From the NCBI GenBank assembly GCA_017304675.1, contig JAFKLS010000018.1, positions 434,001 through 498,000 of the forward strand: a stretch of 64,000 bases of DNA, given 5' to 3'. The notes under the pieces were generated by a model, which saw only the letters and a program-made list of their open reading frames with translations, was not told the origin of the DNA and did no database searches. Made by a program: the position numbers and the translations under genes. Shown here in pieces: positions 62,380 through 64,000 of the stretch (the stretch's first letter is position 1; the number at the start of each line of letters is the position of its first letter). Source of the stretch: Sphingobacteriia bacterium. GTDB lineage: Bacteria; Bacteroidota; Bacteroidia; Chitinophagales; Chitinophagaceae.

Positions 62380-63810
62380 TTATTGAATACTATAAGTATA
62401 ATATCCTGCATTACTCAGGTTTAAAGTAATTACATGGGTACCCGCAGTAATTGCCACATTCTTGCTGGCATCTCCTATATTATTACCCCCATAAGACAAA
62501 GTACCGATTGCAGAACCGCCGGCATCTCCTAAATTAATTGTCCAGTCATTATTAGCTCTAAATTTAAATTGATCACTTGCTGTAACAGTAATAGTTCCCG
62601 TCCACGTATTTGAAGATGCATTATAAGTCATTGGAATATCTGTGCTCCAATTACTGGCTGCAAAGCCTCCAATAATACTCCAGGTAGTTGCGGTAGCAGA
62701 CCATACATTCGTTTTAGTATTTGCAGTTAAATAGTAATATCCTGCATTTGCAACATTTAAGTTGCCTGCGCTTCCATTATTGCTTAAACTGCCACCGCCT
62801 CCATCGCCATAGTTGGTGCCACTCCAAGAGGGAAGAGAAGTAAATTTAAAGCCTCCGGTTGTTGTAATATTTACGTAACCTTCGTAACTGCCATCGTTTT
62901 TAACAGATGCCAAAGATGGTGCTTTTGAGGGATCCCAACCTTGATAATCGCCCGGAACGAATAACAATCCGAAGACACCTATACCTCCCGCTGTAGAAGG
63001 CGTTACACTAAATTTTCCTTTTTGAAAATCTATTCTAATAACATACAATCCGGTAGCAGCAGGGGCCGGAATATTACTGCCGCCATTTGTATAGTATGCA
63101 AAATCTCCTCCGGCACTTAATCCGGGCAATGTACCATCTGCTACAGCATATTTTTGACTCCAATCTCCGTTTACAGGTAGCAGTAAGTATTGTTTCCCCC
63201 CTATTAAATAAAAGGTTCCCTGATAAGTTGTATTATCTAGTTTACTAAACTGTTGTGTGGGAACAGGAACAGGGTTATTCCAACCACCGGCTGTAGCATC
63301 ACCTACCAGAAACAATTTACCAGAAGATGGTATAGCCACTTTTGGAGGAATCAAGTATGTTTTAAAATTAATCACTACAACATTTGAGTTTAACTGCTCA
63401 TTATTGTTGGAGTAAGAAGAAATAATCTTCATATCAAGATTATAAGCCGTATTGTACGCGGCTCCAAAACTCAGTAAAATATTATTGATTTGCTTATTGG
63501 TGAAACTTGCAGATCTTGTTCCAATAACGGTTGTACTGATAGCTTTTGAAAAATTACGGCCCGAAGAATCTATCAACACAATGTATTTTACAGTTGAAGA
63601 ATCTACAGAATAGTTAGGGCTACTCCAACTTAAGGTTAACGCTACTTTATCAGAATCAGCAACAGCAGGAGCTATTGTGGTAGAAGATGCAGATAAGGTT
63701 ACAGCAGTGCCCGGTAAATATTGGGGCAGTGGCCCTACCTTCTTTTCGCAAGCAACCAAACCAATAACAGCTATTAAAAGTGCCATTGAAATGTTTAAAA
63801 TATTTTTCAT
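62380..63810 (-). CDS. SusE/SusF-like outer-membrane glycan-binding lipoprotein
   Basis: 476 residues. Lipoprotein signal (LLIAVIGLVAC, Cys21). An N-terminal SusE-type Ig-like domain (~30-155) follows. Then three repeated modules begin GKLFLVGDATAGGWN (~163), GLLFVPGDYQGWDPSK (~281) and WSIIGGFAASNWSTDIPM (~378), each with W/Y-rich strands of starch-binding type. SusE/F bind starch or related glycans on the cell surface. Last gene of an operon whose upstream members are off the right edge; the next gene (63836 on) is a paralogue. Confidence 0.9.
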   Translation of the reverse strand: MKNILNISMALLIAVIGLVACEKKVGPLPQYLPGTAVTLSASSTTIAPAVADSDKVALTLSWSSPNYSVDSSTVKYIVLIDSSGRNFSKAISTTVIGTRSASFTNKQINNILLSFGAAYNTAYNLDMKIISSYSNNNEQLNSNVVVINFKTYLIPPKVAIPSSGKLFLVGDATAGGWNNPVPVPTQQFSKLDNTTYQGTFYLIGGKQYLLLPVNGDWSQKYAVADGTLPGLSAGGDFAYYTNGGSNIPAPAATGLYVIRIDFQKGKFSVTPSTAGGIGVFGLLFVPGDYQGWDPSKAPSLASVKNDGSYEGYVNITTTGGFKFTSLPSWSGTNYGDGGGGSLSNNGSAGNLNVANAGYYYLTANTKTNVWSATATTWSIIGGFAASNWSTDIPMTYNASSNTWTGTITVTASDQFKFRANNDWTINLGDAGGSAIGTLSYGGNNIGDASKNVAITAGTHVITLNLSNAGYYTYSIQ

Positions 63811-63835
63811 ATCCTAATTATTTAGATTGTTAGGG

Positions 63836-64000
63836 TTATTGTTTTGTTACAGTAAATTTTCCTCTTTGAAAATCCACATCAATCTTATAGGTACCACTTG
63901 CTGAAGGCCCGGGGAAGTTATCACCGCCGGAAGTATAAAACTTGAAATCGCCACCGGCATTTAGCCCCGAAACGGTTTTATCTGGAACGGCATATTTTTG
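63836..64000 (-). CDS. SusE/SusF-like protein, C-terminal end only (continues past the right edge)
   Basis: 54 codons and the stop (TAA at 63836-63838) are visible. The sequence QKYAVPDKTVSGLNAGGDF...GTYKIDVDFQRGKFTVTKQ closely parallels QKYAVADGTLPGLSAGGDF...GLYVIRIDFQKGKFSVTPS in the middle of the next gene. So the two neighbours are paralogues, as in susE-susF tandems. It ends 25 bp before the next start codon. Confidence 0.88.
   Translation of the reverse strand, partial: QKYAVPDKTVSGLNAGGDFKFYTSGGDNFPGPSASGTYKIDVDFQRGKFTVTKQ

Noticed and set aside
1..64000. CRISPR arrays, tRNA or rRNA genes, phage or transposase genes
   Set aside because: No regularly spaced direct repeats, cloverleaf-like segments in the gaps, rRNA-like sequence or integrase/transposase motifs were seen. 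Weak tRNA candidates could be missed by eye.

Overview
The window is ordinary chromosomal DNA of a Bacteroidota bacterium, most likely a member of the Chitinophagaceae or a near relative. The evidence is a SusC-type TonB-dependent receptor at the left edge and tandem SusE/SusF-like lipoproteins at the right edge, several type IX secretion (T9SS) and gliding genes (a 2043-residue type B-sorted adhesin, a PorP/SprF protein, PorZ, GldH), DUF1501/DUF1800, DUF4836 and DUF5606 genes, low GC, and -7 promoter boxes of the TAnnTTTG type. I see no rRNA, tRNA, CRISPR array, prophage, integrase or transposase gene. No gene-free stretch exceeds 300 bases.

Layout. 1-4067: 5' part of a SusC gene and an RND/MMPL exporter, both leftward. 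4232-11400: giant gliding/T9SS cargo protein overlapping a PorP/SprF gene. 11439-14686: DUF1800-DUF1501 pair. 14853-16931: dnaX and a small Fe-S protein. 16991-19526: two-gene amidohydrolase operon, the second copy lacking its metal ligands. 19748-21598: 2-oxoacid:ferredoxin oxidoreductase alpha subunit without a beta gene nearby. 21721-27436: polysaccharide deacetylase, BI-1 membrane protein, fused 2-oxoacid dehydrogenase E1, serine hydrolase, small unknown protein. 27493-35685: leftward run of secreted peptidases and amidases (penicillin acylase, M19 dipeptidase, D-aminoacylase, S9 peptidase). 35879-37500: small membrane protein and prfA. 37605-40427: ECF sigma factor, anti-sigma and barrel protein, plus a Cys-rich small protein. 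40667-46174: DegT aminotransferase, DsbA-like protein, DUF5606, GH3-serine hydrolase fusion. 46206-52884: DUF4836 lipoprotein, divergent ABC transporter, PorZ, L,D-transpeptidase. 53123-59138: serS, DacB-type carboxypeptidase, M13 metallopeptidase, atypical ureohydrolase-like protein. 59233-62267: compact yicC-gldH-histidine kinase-response regulator operon. 62380-64000: end of a Sus-type glycan operon.

Main themes. Many genes serve the cell envelope: T9SS and gliding, peptidoglycan turnover (NagZ-like GH3, DacB, L,D-transpeptidase), and a set of exported hydrolases suited to degrading peptides, N-acyl amino acids and D-amino-acid derivatives.

The most unusual signals are (1) families of short palindromic or tandem repeats, some lying in frame inside genes: one copy of a ~70-bp REP/MITE-like element encodes part of the linker just before the self-cleavage serine of the penicillin acylase, one tandem repeat lies at the E1alpha/E1beta fusion junction, and one GAAGATAGA-type repeat encodes the core of a signal peptide; (2) an A9 run in dnaX with a stop codon soon after in both alternative frames, which would give a short gamma-like product by slippage; (3) catalytically degenerate members of enzyme families (amidohydrolase, ureohydrolase) and an ABC ATPase that appears to lack its switch histidine.
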